64,000 nucleotides of DNA from assembly GCF_013744875.1 (NCBI RefSeq), contig NZ_CP059399.1, positions 7,688,001 through 7,752,000 on the forward strand, in the 5' to 3' direction. The notes below the pieces were generated by a model. The model ran no database searches, had not been told where the DNA came from, and was given only the letters and a program-made list of their open reading frames with translations. A program made the translations under genes and the position numbers. Below, piece after piece: positions 17,059 through 25,436 of the stretch; the first letter of the stretch is position 1; each line of letters starts with the position of its first letter. This DNA comes from Nocardia huaxiensis (GTDB taxonomy: Bacteria; Actinomycetota; Actinomycetes; Mycobacteriales; Mycobacteriaceae).

Positions 17059-17205
17059 TCACACCGTCGCGGCGACGCGCTCCACGATCGGCCGCCACCA
17101 TTCGACGGGGTGCACGGCGAGGCCGACGACCTTGCCGGCGTCGTCGGCGCGGCGCAGGTACAGGGCGGACCGGAAATCGGGATCCGCAGTCGAGATCGCC
17201 TTCAT
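17059..17205 (-). CDS. Small protein of unknown function (48 aa)
   Basis: Short frame on the - strand in what otherwise looks like an intergenic gap. It begins MKAISTADPDFRSALYLRR and ends in VERVAATV, has no signal or membrane segment, and contains a VHPVEWW stretch. Nearly every third codon position is G or C, as in real genes here. A -10-like CAGAGT stands 7 nt before the ATG. Its stop lies next to the stop of the esterase-like gene, so the two converge. No family is recognised. Confidence 0.6.
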   Translation of the reverse strand: MKAISTADPDFRSALYLRRADDAGKVVGLAVHPVEWWRPIVERVAATV

Positions 17206-17212
17206 GGGCAAC

Positions 17213-17218
17213 ACTCTG
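17213..17218 (-). promoter_or_regulatory. -10 element of the 48-aa gene
   Basis: CAGAGT on the - strand, 7 nt before ATG 17205; no Shine-Dalgarno sequence. Confidence 0.4.
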
Positions 17219-17322
17219 GCGAATCACCGTGAACGCGGCGTGACAGGGACCGAAACACTGCGCACCGTCCCACTCGATGAATGATTGACTCTCAATCGCT
17301 CTCATCCTCCGCGCTTTCCGGT

Positions 17323-17328
17323 TATGGT
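17323..17328 (+). promoter_or_regulatory. -10 element of the first DUF2236 gene
   Basis: TATGGT on +. The transcript would begin near 17336, at an in-frame TTG (17337) and 28 nt before the preferred ATG 17364. Confidence 0.4.
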
Positions 17329-17363
17329 CGGACACGTTGTCACGGTGGGAGGGAGCCCGCGGA

Positions 17364-18242
17364 ATGGGCAGGTTCATCAAGAGTTTCGGCTGGGACGTGT
17401 CCGCGCCACTGGGCCCGGAATCGCTGACCTGGAAGCACTTCGGCGATATCCGCTCCATGTTGATCCTGGGCCGCGCCGGGACGCTGCAGAATATGCACCC
17501 GGTTCTGGACAAAGCGCTGCAGGAGCATTCGAACTTCTTCAGCGATCCAATGGACCGGTTCGATCGCTCCATCAAGCCGATTCACGCCATGATCTATCAA
17601 CCGCGCGCGGGCGAGAACGCCGCCACCGTGCGGGATTTCCACAAACCGATCAAGGGCGTGGACGAGCAGGGCGAGCGGTATCACGCGCTGGATCCGGACG
17701 TGTTCTGGTGGACGCACGTCACCTTCTACGAGTCCATCATCGCCACCCAGGAGTTCTTCGGGACACCGCTCAGCGAGGACGAGAAGCGGCAGCTGATCGC
17801 GGAGGGGCTGACGTGGTGGCGGCTCTACGGGATGAGCGAGCAGCCCGCGTTCGGGGATTACGAGAGCTACCAACAGTATTGGCGGCACATGTTCCAGGAG
17901 GTACTGGGCAGCAATCGCACCACCGACTTCGCGGCGGCCATCCACCGGGCGAAAGTGCCCGCACCGCCGGGGATTCCGGAGCCGGTGTGGCGGCTGGCGC
18001 GGTTTCCGGTGATGAGTATCGGGGTGTGGATCTCGAACGCCACCATGCCCGCCGAGGCGCGGGAAATACTGGGCTGGAAGTGGACTCGCGCGGATCGAGC
18101 CGCGTTCGGGGTATTCCGGCGGGTGGTGCGGTTGACGTGGGAGATCGCGCCGAGGCGGCTGCGCTACATCCCTGATTCGTGGGCGGGCATGCGGCGCTAC
18201 GACGAAGATCCTGCGGCCTACGCGGAGAGCGCCGCGGGCTGA
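17364..18242 (+). CDS. DUF2236 (MpaB/Lcp-type) oxygenase family protein
   Basis: Protein of 292 aa of the DUF2236 family, which includes the fungal MpaB and bacterial latex-clearing (Lcp) b-type heme oxygenases. Family segments seen are the N-terminal MLILGRAGTLQNMHPVLDKAL, EHSNFFSDPMDRFDRS, the RDFHKPIKG ... YHALDPDVFWWTHVT block with a conserved His, and the later LTWWRLYGMSE. ATG 17364 has GGGAGGGA at 17347-17354. An in-frame TTG at 17337 is an alternative if the transcript starts there. No partner reductase is adjacent. The substrate is unknown; a second family member lies about 3 kb away (21164-22441). Confidence 0.85.
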   Translation: MGRFIKSFGWDVSAPLGPESLTWKHFGDIRSMLILGRAGTLQNMHPVLDKALQEHSNFFSDPMDRFDRSIKPIHAMIYQPRAGENAATVRDFHKPIKGVDEQGERYHALDPDVFWWTHVTFYESIIATQEFFGTPLSEDEKRQLIAEGLTWWRLYGMSEQPAFGDYESYQQYWRHMFQEVLGSNRTTDFAAAIHRAKVPAPPGIPEPVWRLARFPVMSIGVWISNATMPAEAREILGWKWTRADRAAFGVFRRVVRLTWEIAPRRLRYIPDSWAGMRRYDEDPAAYAESAAG

Positions 18243-18358
18243 GGACGGCGGTCCCGGGCCGACCCGGACACCGCGTTGCGGCTTCGCCGCCGACGCGACC
18301 CGCCTCCCCATCCGGTGTGACTCAGCGTTTCCGACGCCGAGACGGCATTGGTTGCTGC

Positions 18359-18364
18359 CAGGAT
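18359..18364 (+). promoter_or_regulatory. -10 element of the MFS gene
   Basis: CAGGAT, 7 nt before ATG 18372. It supports that start over the in-frame ATG 18363 and TTG 18348. Confidence 0.35.
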
Positions 18365-18371
18365 GCTGTCC

Positions 18372-19784
18372 ATGGCGCATGCAGGACGGACCGCAGCGGC
18401 CGAACCCATGACGGCTCGGCAGATCACGGTGCTGGCCATCTGCTGCACGGCCGTGCTCATGGCCTATCTGGACACCACGGCCATCAATGTCGCGCTGCCG
18501 GCCATCGGTCGCGACCTGCACGCCTCGCTGTCCGGTGCGCAGTGGACGGTCGCCGCCTACACCGTGGTGATGGCCTGCTCACTGACACTCGCGGGATCAC
18601 TGGGCGATCGGTTCGGGCGGCGCACGGTATTGCAAACCGGCTTGGTCCTGTTCGCCGCGGGATCGCTGGCGTGCAGTCTCGCGCCCTCGCTGGGCTGGCT
18701 GGTGGCCTTCCGCATGGTGCAGGCGATCGGCGGGGCCACGCTGAGCCCGGTCGCCATGTCCATTCTGAGCGCGACCTTTCCGAATCCGGCGCAGCGGGTG
18801 CAGGCCATCGGATTGTGGAGCGGCACCATGGGAATCAGCATGGCCGCCGGGCCCGTGGTGGGCGGATTCCTGGTGGATGCCATCGGCTGGGAGGCCGTGT
18901 TCTGGATGAACGCGCCGATCGCGGCGGTCACGCTGGTGCTGACCGCACTGTTCGTGCCGCAGTCCCGGGCCGCGCGGGCGCGGGATCTGGATCCGGTCGG
19001 GCAGGTGCTGGTGATCGGATTCCTGGGTGCGCTGGTGTTCGCGATCATCGAAGGGCCGCACCGGGGATGGGATTCGGCGGTCACCCTCGGCTGCCTCGGG
19101 TGCTCGCTGGTCTGCCTGACAGCCCTGATTGCGTACGAGTCACGGCGGGCCGAGCCGCTCATCGATGTGCGGGCCTTCCGCTCCCCCGCCCTGCGCGGCG
19201 CGACCGCCATCGCGGTGTGCGCTTACGCGGCAATGGGCGGGTTCCTGTTTCTGAATACGTTCTTCCTGCAGGAGGTTCGCGGCGATCGGCCGTTCCGGGC
19301 CGGGCTGGAACTGCTGCCGATGGCGGCGGCCATGTTCGTGTTCAGCCCGCTCTCGGGGCGGATCGTCACGTGCTGGGGTGCGCGCACGGCGCTGGTGGCC
19401 GGGGCGGCGACGGCCGCGGTGGCGAGTGCGGTGCTGGCGTATACCTTCGACGGCGGCGGGCAGCTGGTCCTGCTCGCCGGGTACGCCTTGTTCGGCGCCG
19501 GAATCGGTTTGGTGAATCCCCCCATCACGGACGCGGCAGTGTCCGGATTACCGCCGGATCAGGCGGGTGTGGCCTCGAGTCTGGCCTCGACATCCCGGCA
19601 GATCGGGCAGTCGCTGGGTGTGGCGGTGATCGGGTCGATCCTGGCCGCACACCACGGCGCTCTCGACTCGGCAGCCGCGTTCCATACGCCGGCGCTGCTG
19701 AGCTGGCTCACCATTGCCGGGGTGAGCCTGATCGCGCTGGTAATCGCTGTGATGACCGGTCGGTCCGCTACAGCTCGTCGGTAG
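18372..19784 (+). CDS. MFS transporter, DHA2 (EmrB/QacA) family
   Basis: Drug:proton antiporter-like permease of 470 aa, with about 14 predicted membrane helices. Helix 1 (VLAICCTAVLMAYLDTTAINVALPAI) has the DHA2 pattern with Asp in the membrane. Motif A is LAGSLGDRFGRRT between helices 2 and 3, and motif C-like glycines follow in GISMAAGPVVGGFLV. Members export dyes, drugs or secondary metabolites. ATG 18372 is preferred (MAHAGRTAAAEP). The 3' end overlaps the convergent hypothetical gene by 17 nt. No regulator adjoins directly. Confidence 0.9.
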   Translation: MAHAGRTAAAEPMTARQITVLAICCTAVLMAYLDTTAINVALPAIGRDLHASLSGAQWTVAAYTVVMACSLTLAGSLGDRFGRRTVLQTGLVLFAAGSLACSLAPSLGWLVAFRMVQAIGGATLSPVAMSILSATFPNPAQRVQAIGLWSGTMGISMAAGPVVGGFLVDAIGWEAVFWMNAPIAAVTLVLTALFVPQSRAARARDLDPVGQVLVIGFLGALVFAIIEGPHRGWDSAVTLGCLGCSLVCLTALIAYESRRAEPLIDVRAFRSPALRGATAIAVCAYAAMGGFLFLNTFFLQEVRGDRPFRAGLELLPMAAAMFVFSPLSGRIVTCWGARTALVAGAATAAVASAVLAYTFDGGGQLVLLAGYALFGAGIGLVNPPITDAAVSGLPPDQAGVASSLASTSRQIGQSLGVAVIGSILAAHHGALDSAAAFHTPALLSWLTIAGVSLIALVIAVMTGRSATARR

Positions 19785-20037
19785 GTGGAAGTACAGGCAG
19801 GACAGGGTCTTCCAGATCTTCCAGCGCCGCCAGCTGGAGGTGGATGAAGGCGGCTACCCGATGCCGGGTCGATGCGGGGAATCCTTCGAGATCCGCTGCG
19901 GTGAGCACCTTTTCAGCGGACGGATAATTCTGCAGATCATCGGGCACTTCGCCGACGAGTTCTAGGTGTGGCCGCGGTGTGGACGTCGGACCTTCGGGCT
20001 CGTCCGGGTCTTCCGCGGCGACAGCGGTTCGCGCCAT
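19768..20037 (-). CDS. Hypothetical protein (89 aa)
   Basis: Acidic soluble protein of 89 aa with no recognised family. The first third is Pro/Glu-rich and probably disordered (DPDEPEGPTSTPRP). The rest looks helical: SAEKVLTAADLEGFPASTRH followed by RVAAFIHLQLAALEDLED. An open frame extends upstream to 20145, but ATG 20037 has a -10 hexamer (TATGGT) 6 nt in front, so a leaderless start is preferred. It overlaps the MFS 3' end by 17 nt on the opposite strand and lies downstream of the LysR gene. Confidence 0.6.
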   Translation of the reverse strand: MARTAVAAEDPDEPEGPTSTPRPHLELVGEVPDDLQNYPSAEKVLTAADLEGFPASTRHRVAAFIHLQLAALEDLEDPVLPVLPPTDEL

Positions 20038-20043
20038 GGTGTG

Positions 20044-20049
20044 ACCATA
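20044..20049 (-). promoter_or_regulatory. -10 element of the 89-aa gene
   Basis: TATGGT on -, 6 nt before ATG 20037; no Shine-Dalgarno sequence. Confidence 0.4.
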
Positions 20050-20151
20050 ACCCCTCACCGGCCCGCTCGGGAGCCGTTGGCGCACTTGGGCCTTCATTAC
20101 ACCATTCGTATTTCGCACCGGCATGGGGTGGGTCACATCCGGCACGGCTCG

Positions 20152-21060
20152 TCAGGCGGGGCGGCGGGCGATGGTGTAGAGATCCCGGGCCGGACCGGTG
20201 GGACGCTGACCCTTCGGCCATACCGCGCGCAGCGAACGGTCCAGGTCGAGGCCGGTGACGGCGGGCGAGATCAGCGAACCGTCGGCCAATTCGCTCGCCA
20301 CCGCCAGCGAACTGAGCACCGCCGGGGCGACGCCCTCGGCCACCGCGGTCTTGATGGCCGTGGTCGAGGACAATTCGAGCAGCACATTGGGTTTCCAGCC
20401 CGGAATCCCCCGAATCATGGCTTTCTCGAACGAAATTCGGGTGCCGGAACCGCCCTCCCGATAGATGAGCGCGGTGTCCGCCAGCTCCTGCGCGCTGATC
20501 TCGGAACGCCGAGCCCAGCGATGCCCCGGCCCGACCACCACCAGCAGGCGATCCCGCGCCACCACATGACTCTCCAGATCGCGTGGCACCGACGGGCTCT
20601 CCACGAATCCGATCCCGGCCCTGCCCTCCAGCACGGCCTTGCCCACCTCCGCCGAATTCCCGGACACCAGCGCGATGGAGGTGTCGGGCATGCGCGCCCG
20701 CAGCGCCATGAGCCATTTGGGGAACAGATACTCGGCGATGGTCTGGCTGGCCGCCACCCGCAGCCGCGAATCCCGCTGCGCGCGCAGGGTGTCGATACCG
20801 GCATCCAGCCGCGCCGCCGCCTCCACCACATCGCGCGCCCACTCGGCGATCAACGCTCCCGCCGCCGTGGGCCGCGACCCCAGCGTGGTGCGCTCCAGCA
20901 CCGGCACCCCCACCAGCTGCTCCAGATACCGGATCCGCGAACTCGCCGACGGCTGACTGATCCCGTGCGCCTGCGCCGCCCGCCCCAGACTGCCCAGTTC
21001 GATCACCGACAGCAGCAGGTCGAGCGCACCCAGATCCGGAACCCGCGGGGACAGTGGCAT
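20152..21060 (-). CDS. LysR family transcriptional regulator
   Basis: LysR-type regulator, 302 aa. The N-terminal HTH (ALDLLLSVIELGSLGRAAQA then ISQPSASSRIRYLEQLVGV, residues 12-50) is complete, followed by the two-lobed periplasmic-binding-like effector domain from about residue 95 (RLRVAASQTIAEYLFPKWLM). It is of the subtype with GHRWARR and YREGGSGTR segments, often linked to sulfur, CO2-fixation or aromatic genes. A truncated paralogue occurs at 61004-61762. A -10 hexamer TAGACT sits 6 nt before the ATG. It lies downstream of a DUF2236 gene on the same strand, so its target is not obvious from position. Confidence 0.93.
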   Translation of the reverse strand: MPLSPRVPDLGALDLLLSVIELGSLGRAAQAHGISQPSASSRIRYLEQLVGVPVLERTTLGSRPTAAGALIAEWARDVVEAAARLDAGIDTLRAQRDSRLRVAASQTIAEYLFPKWLMALRARMPDTSIALVSGNSAEVGKAVLEGRAGIGFVESPSVPRDLESHVVARDRLLVVVGPGHRWARRSEISAQELADTALIYREGGSGTRISFEKAMIRGIPGWKPNVLLELSSTTAIKTAVAEGVAPAVLSSLAVASELADGSLISPAVTGLDLDRSLRAVWPKGQRPTGPARDLYTIARRPA

Positions 21061-21066
21061 AGGCCG

Positions 21067-21072
21067 AGTCTA
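21067..21072 (-). promoter_or_regulatory. -10 element of the LysR gene
   Basis: TAGACT on -, 6 nt before ATG 21060: a leaderless-type promoter. Confidence 0.45.
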
Positions 21073-21163
21073 TGTAGCCGACCGGTCGCCATGCCCGCGC
21101 GCCGACCCGTGTCCGGAAACGTGCAGCAGTGCCACCACCGATCCGAGAACAGACCGCGATGGC

Positions 21164-22441
21164 TCAGCGGCGGAATTCCTCCACGGGCTGGAATTCGGCG
21201 GCGCGGTCGCCTACCTCGTTGCGGTACCACTGTTCTCTTCGACGGCGTTGGACGCGGTCGGCGACGGTGTTCAGGGCGGGGAGGGTGCGGCGGAGGGTTT
21301 CGGCGGCGAAGACGACGGGGGCCTGGGCGAGGGGGTGCAGGATCCAGGGGAAACGGGTGGGCATGCGGTGGCGGGCATAGGTTTTCGGAGGAAGCCAGAA
21401 GGCGGTGTAGCCGATCTGGACGCGGTAGTTGAATTCGTCGCGGATGCGCTTGGGCCAGGGGGTGTTCGGGGCCGGGGCGAAGGCGGGGAGGTAGGACTCG
21501 ACCAGTTCTTCGCCGTCGGGGCCGGCGGTGTGGGCGCGTTTGACGAAGGCGGCGAACATGAGCTGCACCGCTTCGCGGAAGTCGCGGGGGTACCAGGCGG
21601 GCTGGACGCCGAGCAGATGGCCGACATAGCGCCAGAAGTGCAGGGTGGCTTCGATTTCGGGCTTGGTGGTCTGGTGGCCGACGCTCCACAGGGCCAGACC
21701 GGGGACGACGCTGCCGCCCATGAGGGTGAGGGTGGCGTCGCCGACACTGATGGGGACACCCCAGGCGTCGTAATCCCATTCGGGGCGCTGCATGAGCTTG
21801 CGGCGGATGAAGACGTGCATGATGCGCACCCGCATGGCGGTCTGGCGACCGCGCGCGCCGGGAGCCAGGCCACCCGGATCGGAGACGTCGATCCAGAAGC
21901 GGACGGTTTCCAGTTGCCGCTTGTGCGCCTTGTCGCCGGCGTAGCCGCCCGCATAGGACAGCGGCTTGGCGATCGAGCTCTCCGAATACATTTCGAGGGT
22001 GCTGGTGGTGGCGAAGCTGAACACCGAGGTGCCCCAGCGACGGAAGACTCGCGCGCCCTGCTCGACCAGGTCCAGGTCGAGCCAGTCGGGGGCGGTCTCG
22101 AATTCCTCGAACAGGCGGATGAGCGAGGGCGGGGCGTCGGGCACCGAGTCCACGCCGTGCGCCAGGGCCTGATCCAGCATGGCGCGACCGGCTTTGGGGC
22201 CGATGTCGCCGAGGTACACCTCGTCGACGAACGCCTCGGCCACCGGATCGGCCTGGTAGTAGGCGGCGGCGAAGGAGTCGACGAGTTCGCCGGAGGGCTG
22301 CGGATCGAAGCCGAAGGCCAGGCGCGCCGCGCGGCGGGCCCATTGCACGCGTGGGTCCCAGACCTTCTCCCAGTAGCGGAACTCCGTCGGAATCTTGCCT
22401 GCCGCAGCCGTTTCCAGCGTCGCGGGCGCCTTGCCACTCAT
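21164..22441 (-). CDS. DUF2236 (Lcp/MpaB-type) oxygenase family protein
   Basis: Protein of 425 aa, close in length to latex-clearing-type heme oxygenases. The conserved MRVRIMHVFIRRKL segment holds the candidate proximal heme His. Further family segments are FSFATTSTLEMYSESSIAKPL, a Thr/Ser-rich pocket region, and HFWRYVGHLLGVQPAWYPRD. No Tat or Sec signal is visible, unlike secreted Lcp. ATG 22441 is preferred: TAGGCT is 8 nt upstream, and the open frame beyond it to 22579 lacks coding character. The substrate is unknown; isoprenoid or lipid cleavage is possible. Confidence 0.85.
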   Translation of the reverse strand: MSGKAPATLETAAAGKIPTEFRYWEKVWDPRVQWARRAARLAFGFDPQPSGELVDSFAAAYYQADPVAEAFVDEVYLGDIGPKAGRAMLDQALAHGVDSVPDAPPSLIRLFEEFETAPDWLDLDLVEQGARVFRRWGTSVFSFATTSTLEMYSESSIAKPLSYAGGYAGDKAHKRQLETVRFWIDVSDPGGLAPGARGRQTAMRVRIMHVFIRRKLMQRPEWDYDAWGVPISVGDATLTLMGGSVVPGLALWSVGHQTTKPEIEATLHFWRYVGHLLGVQPAWYPRDFREAVQLMFAAFVKRAHTAGPDGEELVESYLPAFAPAPNTPWPKRIRDEFNYRVQIGYTAFWLPPKTYARHRMPTRFPWILHPLAQAPVVFAAETLRRTLPALNTVADRVQRRRREQWYRNEVGDRAAEFQPVEEFRR

Positions 22442-22449
22442 GTCTGCGG

Positions 22450-22455
22450 AGCCTA
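22450..22455 (-). promoter_or_regulatory. -10 element of the second DUF2236 gene
   Basis: TAGGCT on -, 8 nt before ATG 22441. About where the -35 should be lies the inverted repeat TGGCA (22474-22478) / TGCCA (22487-22491), a possible operator. Confidence 0.45.
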
Positions 22456-22647
22456 GGCGAGCCGGCGCAATTTTGGCAGGGGTTCTTGCCAGATTTGCTC
22501 GGCGAATTCCCCGCTCGCCGGTCCGCCCTACACCGAAAGGGTTAGCCGATCGTGTGCTGTCGGCCGATGGCCGCGGCACCCGAACCCGGCATCGTCGGTA
22601 CGGACAGCGTCACCACCGGCGCGATCCACGAACGAGGGGAACGAGAG

Positions 22648-23556
22648 ATGATCCAGGCGCGCGGCCTCAGCAAGCACTACGGCGACGTCCGCGCCGTCGG
22701 CAATCTGTCCTTCGATGTCCAGCCCGGTGTGGTCACCGGATTCCTCGGGCCCAATGGCGCGGGCAAGTCCACCACCATGCGGCTCATGCTCGGACTCGAC
22801 CACGGCGGCGGACGGACACTGTTCGACGGGCACACCTACGGCGAACTCACCGACCCGCTGCGCTCGGTCGGCGTCATGCTGGACGCGCGGGCCGTGCATC
22901 CCAAGCGCACCGCACGCGGGCACCTCCGAATGGTCGCCGCCGGCGCGGGAATCGACCACGGCCGGGTGGACGAAGTGCTCGATACCGTCGGCCTCACCAG
23001 CGCCGCCGGCAAGCGCGCGGGCGGCTTCAGCCTCGGCATGCAGCAGCGGCTCGGACTCGCCACCGCCCTGCTGGGCGATCCAGCCACCATCATCCTCGAC
23101 GAACCCGCCAACGGGCTCGACCCCGAAGGCGTGCGCTGGCTGCGTGACACCCTCAAAAAGCTGGCGCAGCAGGGCCGCACGATCTTCGTCTCCTCGCATC
23201 TGCTCAATGAGATGGCGCACCTGGCGGATTCGCTGATCGTCATCGGCACGGGTGAACTCATTGCCGCGGAATCGGTCCCGGAGTTCGTGAACCGGAATAC
23301 CGCGCAGCGCATCGTGGTCCGGTCGGACCGGCCGCGTGAACTCGCGGACGCGCTGTCCCGCAATGGTTTCCAGGTGGCGCTCGAACCCGATGGCACGGTG
23401 GTGGTGCGCGGGCACGACCGGCAGGCGGTGGCCGCGATCGCCATGCGAGCCGGACTGCTGATCACCGAACTCACCCAGGCGCAGTCCAGCCTCGAGGAGG
23501 CGTTCTTCCGCGCCACCGCGGGCGCCGCCCAGTACCGCGGTCACGTCACCGCCTGA
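22648..23556 (+). CDS. ABC transporter ATP-binding protein (bacitracin/lantibiotic-export type)
   Basis: ATPase of 302 aa. Walker A is GPNGAGKST (about residues 38-46), the signature is SLGMQQRLGLA, Walker B is TIILDEP followed by NGLDP, and the switch His lies in VSSHLLNEM. The C-terminal 80 residues are the extension typical of ABC-2 exporters of the BcrA/NatA kind. ATG 22648 has a purine-rich GAGGGGAACGAGAG leader; the open frame from 22552 lacks support. It forms an operon with the permease (19 nt gap) and then the sensor kinase and regulator. Confidence 0.93.
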   Translation: MIQARGLSKHYGDVRAVGNLSFDVQPGVVTGFLGPNGAGKSTTMRLMLGLDHGGGRTLFDGHTYGELTDPLRSVGVMLDARAVHPKRTARGHLRMVAAGAGIDHGRVDEVLDTVGLTSAAGKRAGGFSLGMQQRLGLATALLGDPATIILDEPANGLDPEGVRWLRDTLKKLAQQGRTIFVSSHLLNEMAHLADSLIVIGTGELIAAESVPEFVNRNTAQRIVVRSDRPRELADALSRNGFQVALEPDGTVVVRGHDRQAVAAIAMRAGLLITELTQAQSSLEEAFFRATAGAAQYRGHVTA

Positions 23557-23575
23557 ACCGGAAGGAATCCGACTC

Positions 23576-24277
23576 ATGACCAACGCGATTCGCTACGAAC
23601 TGACCCGGCTGCGCACCGTGCGGTCGACCTGGGTGCTGCTGGGCAGTGGCCTGGTCCTGCAGGCCCTGATCGCCCTGATCGTCATGAACAAGACCGATCT
23701 CACGCCGGGCGCACAACTCACCATGGCCTTCGACGGGCTGCCGCTGCTGCTGGTCTCGCTGTTCAGCACCGCCGTGGCGGTGAGCGCGTTCGGGCACGAA
23801 TACCGTTACGGCACCATCACCACCACCATGCTGACCCTGCGCGCGCCCGGGAAGGTCCTGGCCGCCAAGGGGCTCACCTGCGGCGCGCTGGCCGCGGCGA
23901 CGGGGGCCGCGCTGGTGGCCGTCACGCTGGCGGTGCAGGCGGCGGTCTCCTCCGTGCCGGGTGAGACCGCGCTCATCGCACGGACTTTCGCAGCGGTCAT
24001 GGTGTACACGACGCTGGCCGCACTGGTGGGACTGGCCATTGCCGCACTGGCCCGCAATGCCACCTTCGCCATGGTCGCGGCCATCGGACTGCCTACCGTG
24101 GTGGAGATGCCGGCCATGCTGGCCGGAGTCAGCCCGAAGCTCATGCCGTTCACCGCGGCAGGACGGCTGGTGGATCCGAGCGTGGGTCATCCGGCGCTGA
24201 CGGCACTGCCGCTGCTGGGACTCACGGCTGGTTTGCTGACAGTTGGCGGAATCATGCTTGCGCGCCGTGACGTGTGA
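23576..24277 (+). CDS. ABC-2 type permease
   Basis: Integral membrane protein of 233 aa with about six hydrophobic segments, beginning NAIRYELTRLRTVRSTWVLL, the classic cytoplasmic N-terminus of ABC-2 export permeases. It pairs with the ATPase 19 nt upstream; GAAGGAA precedes the ATG. Coupling to a two-component system immediately downstream resembles modules that sense and expel cell-envelope antibiotics. That role is inference. Confidence 0.9.
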   Translation: MTNAIRYELTRLRTVRSTWVLLGSGLVLQALIALIVMNKTDLTPGAQLTMAFDGLPLLLVSLFSTAVAVSAFGHEYRYGTITTTMLTLRAPGKVLAAKGLTCGALAAATGAALVAVTLAVQAAVSSVPGETALIARTFAAVMVYTTLAALVGLAIAALARNATFAMVAAIGLPTVVEMPAMLAGVSPKLMPFTAAGRLVDPSVGHPALTALPLLGLTAGLLTVGGIMLARRDV

Positions 24278-24292
24278 TCAGGGCCGCATGGC

Positions 24293-24298
24293 TAGGGT
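24293..24298 (+). promoter_or_regulatory. -10 element of the histidine kinase gene
   Basis: TAGGGT, 7 nt before GTG 24306. It indicates an internal, leaderless-type promoter at the head of the kinase gene and favours GTG 24306 over ATG 24288. Confidence 0.4.
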
Positions 24299-24305
24299 AG
24301 CCAGG

Positions 24306-25436
24306 GTGAGCAGGCATCGGATACGCACCGTGATCCTGGATGTCGTGCTCGCCCTGGCTTTCGGCCTGTTCGCCGTCGACCAGGTCAATGGGTCGCCCAT
24401 CGGCGTGCTGCCCGCCGCCTGGGGACCGCCGCTGGCGGTGGCGGCCGGTGCGGCCCTGCTGTTCCGGCGATCCGCGCCGATTCCCGTGCTCGTCGCCTGC
24501 GTGCTCGCCGATATCGCGGCCGGCGCGAATCTGCCTTCGGCGCTGGCGCTTTACACGGTGGCCAATCGGTACGGCAATACCGCGCGAACCTGGGTGTCCA
24601 CCATCGCTAGCATGGTCGCGGGGGCGGTGCCGTGGGGTGTGTGGACGAAATACCAACTGACCAACAGCGCACCGATCTCCGTGCTGTTCTTCCTGGTGCC
24701 GGCGCTGCTCGGACTGTGGATCAATCAGCGCAGGCAGGTGCTGACCGGCCTGCGCGAACGCGCCGAACAGGCCGAGCGGGAACGTGATCTGCGCGCCGCG
24801 GCCGCGGTGGAAGCCGAGCGCCTGCGCATCGCGAGCGAGCTGCACGATATTGTCGCGCATCGTATTTCGCAGGTGACGGTGCTGGCGGGCGCGCTCGAGG
24901 TGTCCGCCGACGGGAAGCCCGCCGAGATCGCGGGCACCATTCGCGATACCGGAGCGCGGGCGCTGGCCGAGATGCGGGAACTACTGGGTGTGCTGCGCAC
25001 CGACGCGCCACTGCGGCCCGCGCCCGACCTCGCGGCCGTGCGCGAACTGGTTTCCGACGCGGTCACCGCCGGGCAGCGCATCGAACTCGTTGCGCCCGAA
25101 CAACTTCCGGAAGTCACGGGGCCGGTCGGGCGCGCGGTGTACCGGCTGGTCCAGGAAGCGCTCACCAATGCGGCCAAACATGCCGCCGGAGCCGTGGTCC
25201 GGGTGCAGATCTCGGCGGGCGACACGGTCGAGGTCGATGTGCGCAACGGTGCGGGCGAACGCACTACCCTGGCTGCCGAGGGCTCGGGATTCGGCCTGAT
25301 GGGGATGCGTGACCGAGTCGAACTGGCGGGTGGCACACTGCATTCCGGCCCGCTGGCCACCGGCGGCTTCGTGATACACGCGAGTTTCCCTTCGCGATCA
25401 CACGAACAACAACCCCACGACAAGGAGAACACATGA
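24306..25436 (+). CDS. Sensor histidine kinase (HisKA_3, NarL-type partner)
   Basis: Membrane histidine kinase of 376 aa. There are four to six membrane helices in the first 140 residues and no large external domain, so it probably senses inside the membrane or through the ABC exporter. A short coiled coil then leads to the HisKA_3 dimerisation domain with H180 in SELHDIVAHR. The HATPase domain has N box VQEALTNAAKHA and G box GFGLMGMRDRVE. It ends GGFVIHASFP plus a short tail. In-frame ATG 24288 is the alternative start. The stop overlaps the next ATG by 4 nt. Confidence 0.9.
   Translation: MSRHRIRTVILDVVLALAFGLFAVDQVNGSPIGVLPAAWGPPLAVAAGAALLFRRSAPIPVLVACVLADIAAGANLPSALALYTVANRYGNTARTWVSTIASMVAGAVPWGVWTKYQLTNSAPISVLFFLVPALLGLWINQRRQVLTGLRERAEQAERERDLRAAAAVEAERLRIASELHDIVAHRISQVTVLAGALEVSADGKPAEIAGTIRDTGARALAEMRELLGVLRTDAPLRPAPDLAAVRELVSDAVTAGQRIELVAPEQLPEVTGPVGRAVYRLVQEALTNAAKHAAGAVVRVQISAGDTVEVDVRNGAGERTTLAAEGSGFGLMGMRDRVELAGGTLHSGPLATGGFVIHASFPSRSHEQQPHDKENT

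Noticed and set aside
17003..17575. A 190-codon - frame crossing the gap and the start of the DUF2236 gene
   Set aside because: Arg-rich product; the 48-codon frame at 17059-17205 has the proper codon pattern instead.
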